This document shows, one piece after another, positions 17,195-24,537 of a stretch of 27,501 nt of DNA (position 1 is its first letter; each line of letters starts with the position of its first letter). The notes under the pieces are model-generated. The model saw only the letters and a list, made by a program, of their open reading frames with translations. It was not told where the DNA came from and did not search any database. Made by a program: the position numbers and the translations under genes. The stretch is from UBA6163 sp041753075. GTDB lineage: Bacteria > Planctomycetota > Planctomycetia > Pirellulales > Pirellulaceae. Location of the stretch: NCBI GenBank assembly GCA_041753075.1, contig JBGSVE010000027.1:1-27501 (forward strand), read 5' to 3'.

Positions 17195-17267
17195 GGCCCC
17201 TTCGTCTAGAGGCCTAGGACATCGCCCTTTCACGGCGGTAACACGGGTTCGATTCCCGTAGGGGTCA
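17195..17267 (+). tRNA. tRNA-Glu (anticodon UUC)
   Basis: A 73-nt cloverleaf. The acceptor stem pairs 17195-17201 with 17260-17266, with a G-U pair at the second position. The D arm carries the tRNA-Glu-like CGTCTAGAGGCCTAGGAC, the anticodon loop CTTTCAC has UUC at 17229-17231, and the T arm is ACGGGTTCGATTCCCGT. The discriminator base is A (17267), and CCA is not encoded (TCA follows). The sequence is close to E. coli tRNA-Glu throughout. This tRNA is a known type of substrate for MnmE-MnmG wobble-uridine modification, and mnmG lies about 7 kb to the right. Confidence 0.97.
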
Positions 17268-17298
17268 TCAAGGGTGCATCACCCAAACGTGCACAATC

Positions 17299-17326
17299 AA
17301 AAAACTCGGTTTTGCCGGGTTTTTTT
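17299..17326 (+). terminator. Rho-independent terminator after tRNA-Glu
   Basis: Stem CTCGG (17305-17309) pairs with CCGGG (17315-17319) across loop TTTTG with one T-G pair. It is extended by six A's (17299-17304) pairing with the T run at 17320-17326. It ends the csrA/tRNA-Glu transcript; the A/T symmetry means it may also work on minus-strand transcripts from the pseudogene side. Confidence 0.85.
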
Positions 17327-17503
17327 CATGCCCGGGTTTTCTGTCAGCTTGTGTATGGGCAGGTAAGTTACCACCGGCGTTTTCGAACTGACCAATCGGA
17401 GCCGCTTTAGTTCAGTGCTGCTAAAGAATCGACATCTAGCGTCACGGCAGCAACGTCAACGCGACGCGTTCGCAACGTATCGACCGCCGAAAGAATGGCT
17501 CGC
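17327..17503. other. Gap with a short open remnant on the minus strand
   Basis: No gene is supported. On the minus strand a frame shifted relative to the pseudogene stays open down to TAA at 17407-17409, reading about 34 residues that include AILSAVDTLRTRRVDVAAVT. It could be a decayed extension or chance. An inverted repeat CTTTAG/CTAAAG (17405-17410 with 17421-17426) covers this stop, but no T run follows. Confidence 0.35.
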
Positions 17504-17713
17504 TCAAGGCAGTACTTTTGGCTCGCGTTCAATTGCGGTGACGTGCAGCAGGTAGAGGTCGTGGGTTCGGTCGGTTTCGATCAAATCCATTACGTGTTTG
17601 CCTACGGCAAGGTTTTCGGGATGTCGAACCTCCTAGCTATCGCCGTTTCTCATCTTGATAATGAGCGGTTGAAACGGCGTCGCTGTCAATAGTTTTGTAA
17701 GCTGCTCTTTCAT
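17504..17713 (-). pseudogene. Small conserved-type gene interrupted by one amber codon
   Basis: Reading from the ATG at 17713 gives 26 residues, MKEQLTKLLTATPFQPLIIK then MRNGDS, a TAG at 17633-17635, and then 42 further residues in the same frame beginning EVRHPENLAVGKHVMDLIE and containing LYLLHVTAIE, ending at TGA 17504. The whole 70-codon frame resembles a small uncharacterised family, common in planctomycetes, of the form 'M...QL..L..A.PFQPF.I.M.DG...EVRHPE...V....V...D......L.LL.VT.IE' (recalled from family knowledge, not searched). The stop falls between the DG-like turn and the VRHPE strand, where the family needs a coding codon, so one nonsense change probably broke the gene. It lies 43 bp downstream of the giant dockerin gene on the same strand. 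Alternatives are a sequencing error or stop-codon readthrough. Confidence 0.6.
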
Positions 17714-17756
17714 TATTTCGCTGGCATATAAACCAACGCCATCGTGAATTAACGAT

Positions 17757-20700
17757 TCACTCGTTGGAGCCGAGCAAGTCGTTGATCGCAGACTCGACCT
17801 CGTCACGATCAGAAAGCTGATCGCTCGCCAATAAATCGACCACCTCGTCACGCAACTTAACAAGCTGGTCCGCCGTGGGCGCTGCCTCGGCGTAAGCCGC
17901 CGACGTTGTCGCGGGCGGTTCTACCTGTGACAGCGGCACCTGGGTTTCGGTATCGGCGCGTTTAGTCGGTAGCTCAGTCGCGACGATCTCGGGTGCAGCA
18001 GTTCGCTGATTCGATATTGCGGGAACCGCACCGGCAACCGAGGGAGCCGAATTGGCGGGTGGTGGCGATTGCTCACCTTCTCCGTTACCAAAACCACCTC
18101 CGCGGTAAAGTCGATTGAGATAGTTAATGACCAGCAGCGCATCCAGCGGCGTGATCCTGCCGTCGCCGTTGACATCATAAAAACGATCAGGGCTGGGGAA
18201 GTCGGAGATTGGGCCGGGTCCACCGTTGCGATGAATGCTATTAATGATTCGCAGGGCATCGGACGTTGTTACGCGATTATCGCCGTTGACGTCGTAGGGA
18301 TTGGATGTGTTGTGAAAGGGGTTCTCGTTGAGTCGCACGGTGAGGACAAATGTTCCCGTGATCGGCAGGAACGACGCCGCGGCGTCAAGGATCGTGATGA
18401 CGACCTGGATTTCCTCCTGGTCGGCGTAGCGGACAAACTCCGAAGTCCTTAGCTTCAATCGGCTTCCGCTGACCTCGAATCGCGAATCGTCAACCGTGGC
18501 AATGTAGCCGGCACCGAGGATATTTCCGTCGACAATCACATCACCGACGGCCGCGCCGCGAACTAATTCGAGCACCGTCTGGCTCGACAACGCTACCGAA
18601 GACGCCTGTTCGCCGATGTCGCGGACCGTAATGACCAATGGTTCGGTCTTGACGCTGCCGTTAGTTCCGCGGGCGGTAATGTTCACGGTCACCGACGGTT
18701 CGGCCTCGTAGTCGAGCGAGATTCCAGGCTTAAGTCGAAGGTCTCGAAAATCAATGACGAATCGTTCGTCGTCAACGCTAAACTCGTATTCCTGTTCGTC
18801 GGCATCATTGACAACGACAATTTCGGCAATCAATTCGCCTGGCAGGTTTTCATCAATGACTGCGGAATCGGGCAAAATCTCGCGAATGGTTTCGAGTTGA
18901 TCGGAGACTGAGAAGGTGACCGTGTCTGTGGCTGTCTCGCTGGACGCCAATTCAGTCGCGGTGATGTTGACCGTGATTGATGGTTCGACTTCATAATCGA
19001 TCAAGCTGCCAGGCACGATGACGATGATGTCGTCTTGCACCTGGAATCGTGGGTCGTCGATGTTCCAAACAACTTGTCCACCATCGACGTTGATGACCTG
19101 AATTATACCCGCGATAAAATTGAGAATCGGGTTTTCAGGGATCACGTTGGGCGTGATGTCAAAGCCAAGCGGATCATTGACTGGCGTCACGGTAATCGTG
19201 AATTCAAACGGCTCGGATACGTCGCGGCCATCGTGCAGGACCACCTTGAATCGATCGACACCAAAAAAGTCCTGCTCGGGGATATAGATAAGGCCGCCTT
19301 GGGGCGAGATCAGCACCGCGCCATGTTCGGCTTGGGTATCCAGAACGATCACGAATGAGTCACCATCAACGTCGGATGCATGCTCCAGCAATTCGGGCGC
19401 GGGCACAACAAGCGGCGTGTCTTCGGGCGTCACGAATTCCGGCAACTCATCAAATTGCGGCGGCGTGTTTTCGTTGGCCGCTGGCGGCAAGGCGAAGACG
19501 ATGTCAAACACGCCATCTGGCGTGGCTGTGCGAATGTGGTGAGCATCGGATCGTTGTAACGCGATCGGGGCAAGTCCGGCTGCGGTCAGGGTAATCAACT
19601 TGCCGGTCGCGGGATCAAGCAATAAATCGGCGACCATGGAAATGGTTTCGGCGTCGAGGGCAAGTAACGCAAGAGTTGCGGCGCTGTTGACATCAATAAT
19701 GTGCAACAGCGAGTCAGCCGGTGAAATCGCGTAAAGCAATTCCCGCGCGGGATCAAGCACGGCGGGCCCAGGCAAATCCGACACCGTTTGCAACGCCGCG
19801 AACTCAGCATCTGCATCCAGCAGCGTCAGCGAGTCGTTGGCATTGCGGAGCAGCACCAAACCGCTGGCGTCATCAAAGCTGAGCACCTCGACTGCGCCCG
19901 GCACGTCAATGCCACCGCTTCCAATCTCCGTTCCGGTGGCATTGCTCCACAACCGCAATTGCAAACCATCGTCGGTGGGAGTTGCAATGACCGACGTAAT
20001 GTTGCCGCCGCCGATGACCCGCGTGCCGGCACCGACTGTGGTCGTGGAAGTGCCCACGGTAATCGTATCACCTACCACGATCCCGCGGAGGAATGAATCA
20101 TCGTCGGATTGTTCGACGAGCAGGCCGTTTCCCGACGAGTCGATTGCCACATCCGCCCAACCGCCCTGCGGTAACGGTGTTTGCAAATCAAGCGGCGTCA
20201 CGACGTTGTCCACATCGATCAAAAACGAATGGTTGCCCAAATCGTCGCTGGCCAAAACCAGAATGCGCCCACCGGGCAGTCGGCTGGCCGCCCGGACGCT
20301 GGCTACGAAGGGTATCTCAGTGCTATTTCCGCTGGCCAAATCCGAGCGAAAAACCGAGTTCGTTCCCAGCGACAATGCTGAGTTGTTACCGACATCGACC
20401 AGCGACGACGCTCCGGAAAGCGAGATCACCGGTGCCGACGTATCGGCAGCGACAGGGAACGACGGCAGGTTCGCCGAGGCTGCGCCGGAGAACAACCGGA
20501 TGATCGTCTCGTCACCGCTCAAGTCTTGGAATTCAAATCGCCCGTCCGCAGCGGTCAGGGCAAACCTTTCATCCTCGTCGAATTGTGCGTTATCGTTGGA
20601 ATCAACAAAAACAAGCCGCGACGACAACGCAGACTCAGTCGATTCCAAACGCCAGGAACCATTCGTGTCCTCAAACACCAAGCCCGCGACGTTGGCCATT

Positions 20701-20765
20701 ACCAAACGTTTGGCGAGCTGTTCTACCAGCAGACGTCGTTTAAGTTGGGAGACACGCGATTTCAC
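17757..20765 (-). CDS. Giant exported protein with SdrD-like, cadherin-like and dockerin domains
   Basis: A 1002-aa protein. The N-terminus has RRLLVEQLAKRLVMA (about 10-24), like the 'RRLL' motif at the start of many exported planctomycete giants. Then come an SdrD B-like domain (26-95, GLVFEDTNGSW...VDSNDNAQFDEDE), a propeller-like region (about 100-400), a tandem-95/cadherin-like domain (435-540, TPEDTPLVVPA...DVDGD) and three related beta-sandwich repeats (about 545-830, each with 'IDDPRF/VDDERF/VDDSRF' and 'DYE.EPS.TVNIT'-type strands). A dockerin pair follows (about 18098-18303: DVNGDNRVTTSDALRIIN and DVNGDGRITPLDALLVINYL) and a low-complexity tail of about 100 residues with a charged C-terminal helix. 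The start is GTG 20765, preceded by AGGCGGA. The likely role is extracellular matrix or surface binding; the partner is unknown. A weak stem (17744-17760) overlaps the stop, without a T run. Confidence 0.87.
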   Translation of the reverse strand: MKSRVSQLKRRLLVEQLAKRLVMANVAGLVFEDTNGSWRLESTESALSSRLVFVDSNDNAQFDEDERFALTAADGRFEFQDLSGDETIIRLFSGAASANLPSFPVAADTSAPVISLSGASSLVDVGNNSALSLGTNSVFRSDLASGNSTEIPFVASVRAASRLPGGRILVLASDDLGNHSFLIDVDNVVTPLDLQTPLPQGGWADVAIDSSGNGLLVEQSDDDSFLRGIVVGDTITVGTSTTTVGAGTRVIGGGNITSVIATPTDDGLQLRLWSNATGTEIGSGGIDVPGAVEVLSFDDASGLVLLRNANDSLTLLDADAEFAALQTVSDLPGPAVLDPARELLYAISPADSLLHIIDVNSAATLALLALDAETISMVADLLLDPATGKLITLTAAGLAPIALQRSDAHHIRTATPDGVFDIVFALPPAANENTPPQFDELPEFVTPEDTPLVVPAPELLEHASDVDGDSFVIVLDTQAEHGAVLISPQGGLIYIPEQDFFGVDRFKVVLHDGRDVSEPFEFTITVTPVNDPLGFDITPNVIPENPILNFIAGIIQVINVDGGQVVWNIDDPRFQVQDDIIVIVPGSLIDYEVEPSITVNITATELASSETATDTVTFSVSDQLETIREILPDSAVIDENLPGELIAEIVVVNDADEQEYEFSVDDERFVIDFRDLRLKPGISLDYEAEPSVTVNITARGTNGSVKTEPLVITVRDIGEQASSVALSSQTVLELVRGAAVGDVIVDGNILGAGYIATVDDSRFEVSGSRLKLRTSEFVRYADQEEIQVVITILDAAASFLPITGTFVLTVRLNENPFHNTSNPYDVNGDNRVTTSDALRIINSIHRNGGPGPISDFPSPDRFYDVNGDGRITPLDALLVINYLNRLYRGGGFGNGEGEQSPPPANSAPSVAGAVPAISNQRTAAPEIVATELPTKRADTETQVPLSQVEPPATTSAAYAEAAPTADQLVKLRDEVVDLLASDQLSDRDEVESAINDLLGSNE

Positions 20766-20847
20766 AAAAGTCCGCCTGGCAGGGTGGCAAGGAACGAGAC
20801 GTTAGGCGACCGTGCCAGCACAAAAGATTTACTCCGGTTCGCCAACG

Positions 20848-20877
20848 TTGCCTGCGATTCAACGACCGAAGTATATA
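20848..20877 (+). promoter_or_regulatory. Candidate promoter in the divergent gap
   Basis: -35 TTGCCT (20848-20853, 4 of 6) and -10 TATATA (20872-20877) are 18 bp apart, on the plus strand and facing the orphan terminator at 20983. TATATA is self-complementary, so it could also serve the minus-strand dockerin gene. The evidence is a consensus match only. Confidence 0.3.
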
Positions 20878-20883
20878 AGTGTA

Positions 20884-21007
20884 CCGGCGGTGTGACTGGG
20901 TTTGAAGCTTCGGAGCAGGGAAAGTTCCCCTCGTGGAGGCAAATTTGAGACATTTAGGCCACCGATTACACCTAACCGGTCTATTCCGCCAGCGCGGAAT
21001 TTTTTTT
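20884..21007 (+). ncRNA. Candidate small RNA or attenuated leader ending at an orphan terminator
   Basis: Between two divergently transcribed genes there should be no need for a plus-strand terminator, yet a perfect one ends at 21007. A promoter-like sequence at 20848-20877 would give a transcript of about 124 nt. No open frame with a ribosome binding site fits inside. The segment has small foldable parts (GGGAA/TTCCC near 20918-20929) and several GGA triplets, one in an AnGGA context, which a CsrA-type protein might bind. It matches no riboswitch or housekeeping RNA that I recognise. The alternative is a terminated leader of the downstream gene. Confidence 0.33.
20983..21007 (+). terminator. 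Rho-independent terminator without an upstream plus-strand gene
   Basis: A perfect 7-bp stem ATTCCGC (20983-20989) / GCGGAAT (20994-21000), with a 4-nt loop CAGC, is followed directly by seven T's (21001-21007). On the minus strand the hairpin has no T run, so it is directional. The nearest downstream plus-strand gene starts at 21128 and has its own promoter candidate overlapping the end of this terminator. Confidence 0.8.
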
Positions 21008-21034
21008 GCCAGCGATTGTTAAATCGGATATGCT
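21006..21034 (+). promoter_or_regulatory. Candidate sigma-70 promoter of the 21128-23778 unit
   Basis: TTGCCA (21006-21011, 5 of 6) and TATGCT (21029-21034, 4 of 6) are 17 bp apart, giving a start near 21041 and a leader of about 87 nt. The -35 box abuts the T run of the orphan terminator, insulating this promoter from transcription upstream. Confidence 0.45.
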
Positions 21035-21127
21035 ATTTTCAGCGATTCGCGGCTCCTAAGTGTCCAGCACTGGAACCACCTCGCCCCAGCCGTCTTTTCC
21101 CAATTCATTCGCACCAGCGCGGTCATC

Positions 21128-22825
21128 ATGAATCATCCTGCTTATGTGGTTCCCTTGAGGAGCCCACTTATTTGGCTCGTTGCGTTCGTCCTCGGCTTGG
21201 CTTTGGTCACGGACCATGCCGCCAATGCTCAGGGCGGTGGCAACGCCAACTCCGTCGGCAATTCGCTCGAAGCGTCCTTGGGTGACGCGTCGGCAAGCCG
21301 TTCATCGTCGGGGACACCAAGTGGTCCGCCCAGCGGCACACCCAGTGGACCACCAAGCGGTCGTTCCGGCGGCTCACCCAGTGGGCCGCCCGGTGGTTAC
21401 GCCGGTGGCGAAGGCTATAACGACGATAGTGACTATGGAGCCGACTACGGCGGTGACTACGACGACGGATCGGGTTACGACGCGGGATATGGCGGTGCGG
21501 CGCGGTCGGCGGGATCCGGTGCGGCGCGTGCTCAAATTGCGATGATGGCCGCGACCCAGCAGATTGCCAGCGGTGTCGCTGCGATGTTCACAACCTCAGC
21601 GACGGTGGATCCTGACAAACAGCGTCAACTGACTCTCTGGGAACAAGCGGCGCTGGCGTTTCATCAAGGTGACCAACGCAAGGCGCTGTCACTGTACCAC
21701 GCACATATCGTTGCCGGCGGTGAATCGGCAAACGTTCATCGTCAATCGATCGCCTACAGCCGGTTGCTGAAACGTCCCGTGTGGTGCGTGCGATTTGGAA
21801 TTTCCATTTTCCCGCGTGTGCCGGACAGCATGAAGATTGATCCCAAACCGATTCGCGCCGACTTGCAAGTCGTTGCCGTCAGCGGCCGACGTGGTGGCGC
21901 GACGGGCCAAGCTTACAGCGAAGGTTATGACTCCGGTGGTGACGAGCAATACGACTCCGGCGATGACGGTTCGGGCGACGAGCGGATGGCGGAAGAATAC
22001 GGGGATGAAGGCAGCGGTCGACCGATCGTGAAAAGGATTGTCACGGCCTTGGGCGGTTCAGCCGGTGAGCTTGCCAACACCGAAATCGAAAAGAATTTGG
22101 GCATGGTTAGCGATATCACCAAGACGCTGTTCGCCGCGCGTCAAAGCGCGGGAAAACTGGGCAGTGCCTATGATGGAATGGCCGAAGCGGGTGCGGCACT
22201 GATGGCATCCTATGCGATCCAAGACGAACCGACTTTGACTGGTTTTCCAATGTGGGCACCTGGCATCGAATACGTTGGCGAAGGACTGTTCAACGACGTT
22301 TTGGCCAAAGCCAAGGCGGGCGAAATCGATGTATTATTGCACTTCGACGTGGCCGTCAAAGAAAGTCGCACGACACCGCCCTCGTATGCCACACGCTGCC
22401 GCATGGTTCTCGTCGAAACCGGCGAAACACTCGGTGTTTCGAAGAATATCGATAAGGCCGCAATCGCCTCATCACCAACGGCCCGCCGCAGCGACGTTCG
22501 TGCCGCAGTCGAAGAGCAACTGTTGAACTTGTTCGAATTATTGGACAAACGATGCTTCGTGGAGCCGATGCCGGCGCTACAACCACAGCACGCGGTTGCC
22601 CGCATTGAAGCACTCCTATCAAGCAACAAAGCTGGATCGATTCGAAGCTTGGCCGAAATGGTTATGTTTCAGTCGCTCAATCTGATCGATTCCAAGTTGC
22701 TCGACCAAGCGTTCTACTATGCCGGTGGCGAGGGTGCGTTGCGATTGCTTCACGAAGACGAAACCGATCTCAACGCCACCGTTGCCAAGCATCTTGAGAA
22801 AGAACTCGTCGGCGACGCAGAATAG
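21128..22825 (+). CDS. Exported protein of unknown function with low-complexity SGPP and Asp/Tyr/Gly segments
   Basis: A 565-aa protein; I do not recognise its family. Residues 1-34 look like a signal peptide, with a hydrophobic stretch PLIWLVAFVLGLALV and a likely cut after AANA. A low-complexity stretch follows (about 50-130): TPSGPPSG repeats, then an acidic, Tyr/Gly-rich part (DDSDYGADYGGDYDDGSGYD). Residues about 135-235 look folded, including a helix pair (LWEQAALAFHQGDQRKALSLYHAH) resembling a single TPR-like hairpin. A second acidic Gly/Asp-rich insert (about 260-298) separates it from a mixed alpha/beta C-terminal domain (about 300-565). The low-complexity parts suggest flexible linkers in an envelope or periplasmic protein. 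ATG at 21128 with no strong Shine-Dalgarno sequence. The next gene begins 29 bp after its stop, so the two are probably co-transcribed. Confidence 0.8.
   Translation: MNHPAYVVPLRSPLIWLVAFVLGLALVTDHAANAQGGGNANSVGNSLEASLGDASASRSSSGTPSGPPSGTPSGPPSGRSGGSPSGPPGGYAGGEGYNDDSDYGADYGGDYDDGSGYDAGYGGAARSAGSGAARAQIAMMAATQQIASGVAAMFTTSATVDPDKQRQLTLWEQAALAFHQGDQRKALSLYHAHIVAGGESANVHRQSIAYSRLLKRPVWCVRFGISIFPRVPDSMKIDPKPIRADLQVVAVSGRRGGATGQAYSEGYDSGGDEQYDSGDDGSGDERMAEEYGDEGSGRPIVKRIVTALGGSAGELANTEIEKNLGMVSDITKTLFAARQSAGKLGSAYDGMAEAGAALMASYAIQDEPTLTGFPMWAPGIEYVGEGLFNDVLAKAKAGEIDVLLHFDVAVKESRTTPPSYATRCRMVLVETGETLGVSKNIDKAAIASSPTARRSDVRAAVEEQLLNLFELLDKRCFVEPMPALQPQHAVARIEALLSSNKAGSIRSLAEMVMFQSLNLIDSKLLDQAFYYAGGEGALRLLHEDETDLNATVAKHLEKELVGDAE
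21314..21397 (+). repeat. 24-bp tandem repeat encoding TPSGPPSG
   Basis: Two near-identical 24-bp units (21314-21337 and 21338-21361) both encode TPSGPPSG. After a short break, a third diverged unit (21374-21397) encodes SPSGPPGG. The period is in frame, so copy number can change without a frameshift. Confidence 0.75.
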
Positions 22826-22854
22826 TTTCGCTTCATACAACTTTGGATATCGCC

Positions 22855-23778
22855 ATGCATCGTCGAAATTTTATCGGTCGCACCGTCGGCTTTGCTGCAG
22901 CGGTTGCGGCGCAGTCGAGTTTGCCAATCGCCCATGCGGCGGTTGAATCGACCGAGCCAAAGTATCCATTGGCGATTTTTGGCAAGGTGTTTAAAACGCA
23001 TTCATTTGACCAGTTGGCCGATGCGCTGGTGACGATGAACGCCGACGGGGTCGAGGCGACGATTCGTAGCGGCGGCCATATCGAGCCAAAGCAAGCCGAT
23101 GAACAAGTGCCAAAGTTGGTTGACGCGTTGGCGAAGCGCGGCAAGCGAGTGTTGATTGCCGCGTCGGATGTGACTTCGCCCGACACGGCGTCACAGCAGT
23201 TGTTAAAGACACTTCGTGACAACGGGATCGCCTACTACCGCATGGGGCACTACAAGTACCGATCGGGCAAGCCGCTGAAAGATCAGGTTGAGTCGTTTGC
23301 CAAGCAAGCACGTGACTTGGCGGTCCTGAATCAAGAGCTCGGCGTTGTCGGCTTGTACCAAAATCATGCGGGCGTTGATTACGTCGGCAGCTTGATTTGG
23401 GATATGGTTTATCTATTGGACAACGTGCCGGTGGAGCATTTGGGCGTGGCGTTGGATTTGCGCCACCTGCGTGTAGAGATCGGAAATTCCTACATGGCGG
23501 CCGTCAATGCAATTCGGCCGCACCTGCGCAGCGTCTTTATGAAGGATGCGCTGGCGGTCGTACCTGATGTCGGTCGGCCCAAGTCGCGAGAGGTTGCCCT
23601 TGGCAAAGGAATGGTCAATCGAGAGCTGTTTCGCGACGTTTGGAAGTCGGTTAAACCCGCACCCTTATCGATTCACGTCGAGTATTTTGGCCAAGACCCG
23701 ATACCGCCTGCCAAGGCGGACGTGGTCGTCGATGCGTACCGAAACGATGTCCAAACTCTGCGGTCCTGGATGTCGTAA
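22855..23778 (+). CDS. Exported sugar phosphate isomerase/epimerase-like TIM-barrel protein
   Basis: A 307-aa protein. The N-terminus MHRRNFIGRTVGFAAAVAAQ is a twin-arginine-type signal (RR at 3-4, then a hydrophobic stretch and AHA), so it is probably exported folded. The rest resembles the xylose-isomerase-like TIM barrel (AP endonuclease 2 family). Candidate metal or acid residues are E67, H171 (YQNHAG), D201 (ALDLRHLRVE), D231 (FMKDAL) and E276 (SIHVEYFG). These proteins isomerise or epimerise sugars or sugar acids; the substrate cannot be assigned. ATG 22855 is chosen because it starts the signal peptide directly; a TTG at 22843 would add four residues. It follows the unknown exported gene by 29 bp and ends at a terminator 34 bp downstream. 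Confidence 0.83.
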   Translation: MHRRNFIGRTVGFAAAVAAQSSLPIAHAAVESTEPKYPLAIFGKVFKTHSFDQLADALVTMNADGVEATIRSGGHIEPKQADEQVPKLVDALAKRGKRVLIAASDVTSPDTASQQLLKTLRDNGIAYYRMGHYKYRSGKPLKDQVESFAKQARDLAVLNQELGVVGLYQNHAGVDYVGSLIWDMVYLLDNVPVEHLGVALDLRHLRVEIGNSYMAAVNAIRPHLRSVFMKDALAVVPDVGRPKSREVALGKGMVNRELFRDVWKSVKPAPLSIHVEYFGQDPIPPAKADVVVDAYRNDVQTLRSWMS

Positions 23779-23811
23779 TCTGTACCTCGCGTGGGGAAAC
23801 CGGCGATTTAG

Positions 23812-23833
23812 GCCGCAAAAACTTGCGGCTTTT
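23812..23833 (+). terminator. Rho-independent terminator after the isomerase-like gene
   Basis: A perfect 7-bp stem GCCGCAA (23812-23818) / TTGCGGC (23823-23829) with loop AAAC is followed by TTTT (23830-23833). The short T run makes it moderate in strength. Its right arm overlaps a possible -35 (TTGCGG) for the sigma factor gene. Confidence 0.65.
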
Positions 23834-23909
23834 CGACTCCGCACATACTATGCTAGAAGGTGTCGTAATACTGCCGGCGCTTTTCCTTCCTTGATTGCTG
23901 TGTGACCGC

Positions 23910-24461
23910 GTGAGCCTTTCCGATGTCGATCGCCAATTACTGGACCGGTGTTTAAGCGGGTCGCCTCGGGCTTGGGAAGACTTCGTCGATCGCTTCGTTG
24001 GCTTGGTCGTCCACGTTGCGAACCACACCGCCGCCGTTCGTGGGATGTCTATTTCGCCCGACACCCGCGACGATCTTGTCGCCGATGTGTTCACCACGAT
24101 CATCGCCAACGATAACGTTGTGCTCCGGCGTTTTCAGCGCAACTGCTCGCTGGCGACATACTTGACCGTCATTGCCAGGCGTGTTGTCGTGCGCCAATTG
24201 GCTAGCCAACGATTCGGCACCGTGCCGCTGCAAAATGAAACGGCCCGTAACGGCACCGATGACATCGCGCGGTTTGACAATGTCGACGAAGTTCGCGACT
24301 TGATGACGCGGCTCGATCCGCAAGAAGCCCGCGTCGTGCGGATGTACCATCTCGAAGGTATGTCCTACGAACAAATCAGCCGCGAAGTGGGCATGAGCGA
24401 AAACAGCATCGGCCCGGTGCTGACGCGCGCTCGCGGCAAGATGCGCGACGCGCGAGCCTAA
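23910..24461 (+). CDS. ECF-like RNA polymerase sigma factor
   Basis: A 183-aa protein of the sigma-70 family. Region 2 spans about residues 10-100: RAWEDFVDRFVGLVVHV, DLVADVFTTII and the segment SLATYLTVIARRVVVRQL, which binds the -10 element and core polymerase. Region 4 spans about 125-180: LDPQEARVVRMYHLEGMSYEQISREVGMSENSIGPVLTRARGKMR, the helix-turn-helix for the -35 element. Region 3 is absent, as in ECF sigma factors. GTG 23910 (VSLSDVDRQLLDRC) is preferred because planctomycete relatives typically begin MSLS.VDR.LL.RCL; an upstream TTG at 23895 adds only five residues. A weak promoter-like TACTAT lies at 23846-23851. No anti-sigma factor gene is adjacent, so the control mode is unknown. 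It converges on mnmG. Confidence 0.9.
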   Translation: MSLSDVDRQLLDRCLSGSPRAWEDFVDRFVGLVVHVANHTAAVRGMSISPDTRDDLVADVFTTIIANDNVVLRRFQRNCSLATYLTVIARRVVVRQLASQRFGTVPLQNETARNGTDDIARFDNVDEVRDLMTRLDPQEARVVRMYHLEGMSYEQISREVGMSENSIGPVLTRARGKMRDARA

Positions 24462-24472
24462 CGCATGCCAAG

Positions 24473-24526
24473 TTCTCTACGACGCTCGGCCGTCGTATTG
24501 AAACGACGGCGGAGCGTCGTAGAAAA
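24473..24526. terminator. Large nested palindrome between convergent genes, probable bidirectional terminator
   Basis: Arms 24473-24495 and 24504-24526 pair over 23 positions with two mismatches around the loop TATTGAAA. Each arm also contains its own palindrome (ACGACG...CGTCGT, about 24479-24496 and 24502-24520), so two small hairpins can compete with the large one. It lies between the sigma factor stop (24461) and the mnmG stop (24538) and probably ends both transcripts. The T/A content at the ends is short. Confidence 0.6.
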
Positions 24527-24537
24527 CTGCCGAAGCA

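Noticed and set aside
17495..17692. 65-aa plus-strand frame
   Set aside because: It is antisense to the better supported minus-strand pseudogene.
17195..17713. tRNA-Glu as an integration site for a genomic island
   Set aside because: No integrase, no direct repeat of the tRNA 3' end and no composition break were seen in the following sequence.
19837..20805. 322-aa plus-strand frame antisense to the second giant gene
   Set aside because: It has low-complexity Ser/Thr/Pro composition typical of a shadow frame, no domain, and the opposite strand has clear SdrD, cadherin and dockerin domains.
20884..21007. c-di-GMP or other known riboswitch before the 21128 gene
   Set aside because: The signature core sequences of the riboswitch classes I know were not found, so only a generic small RNA or leader is proposed.
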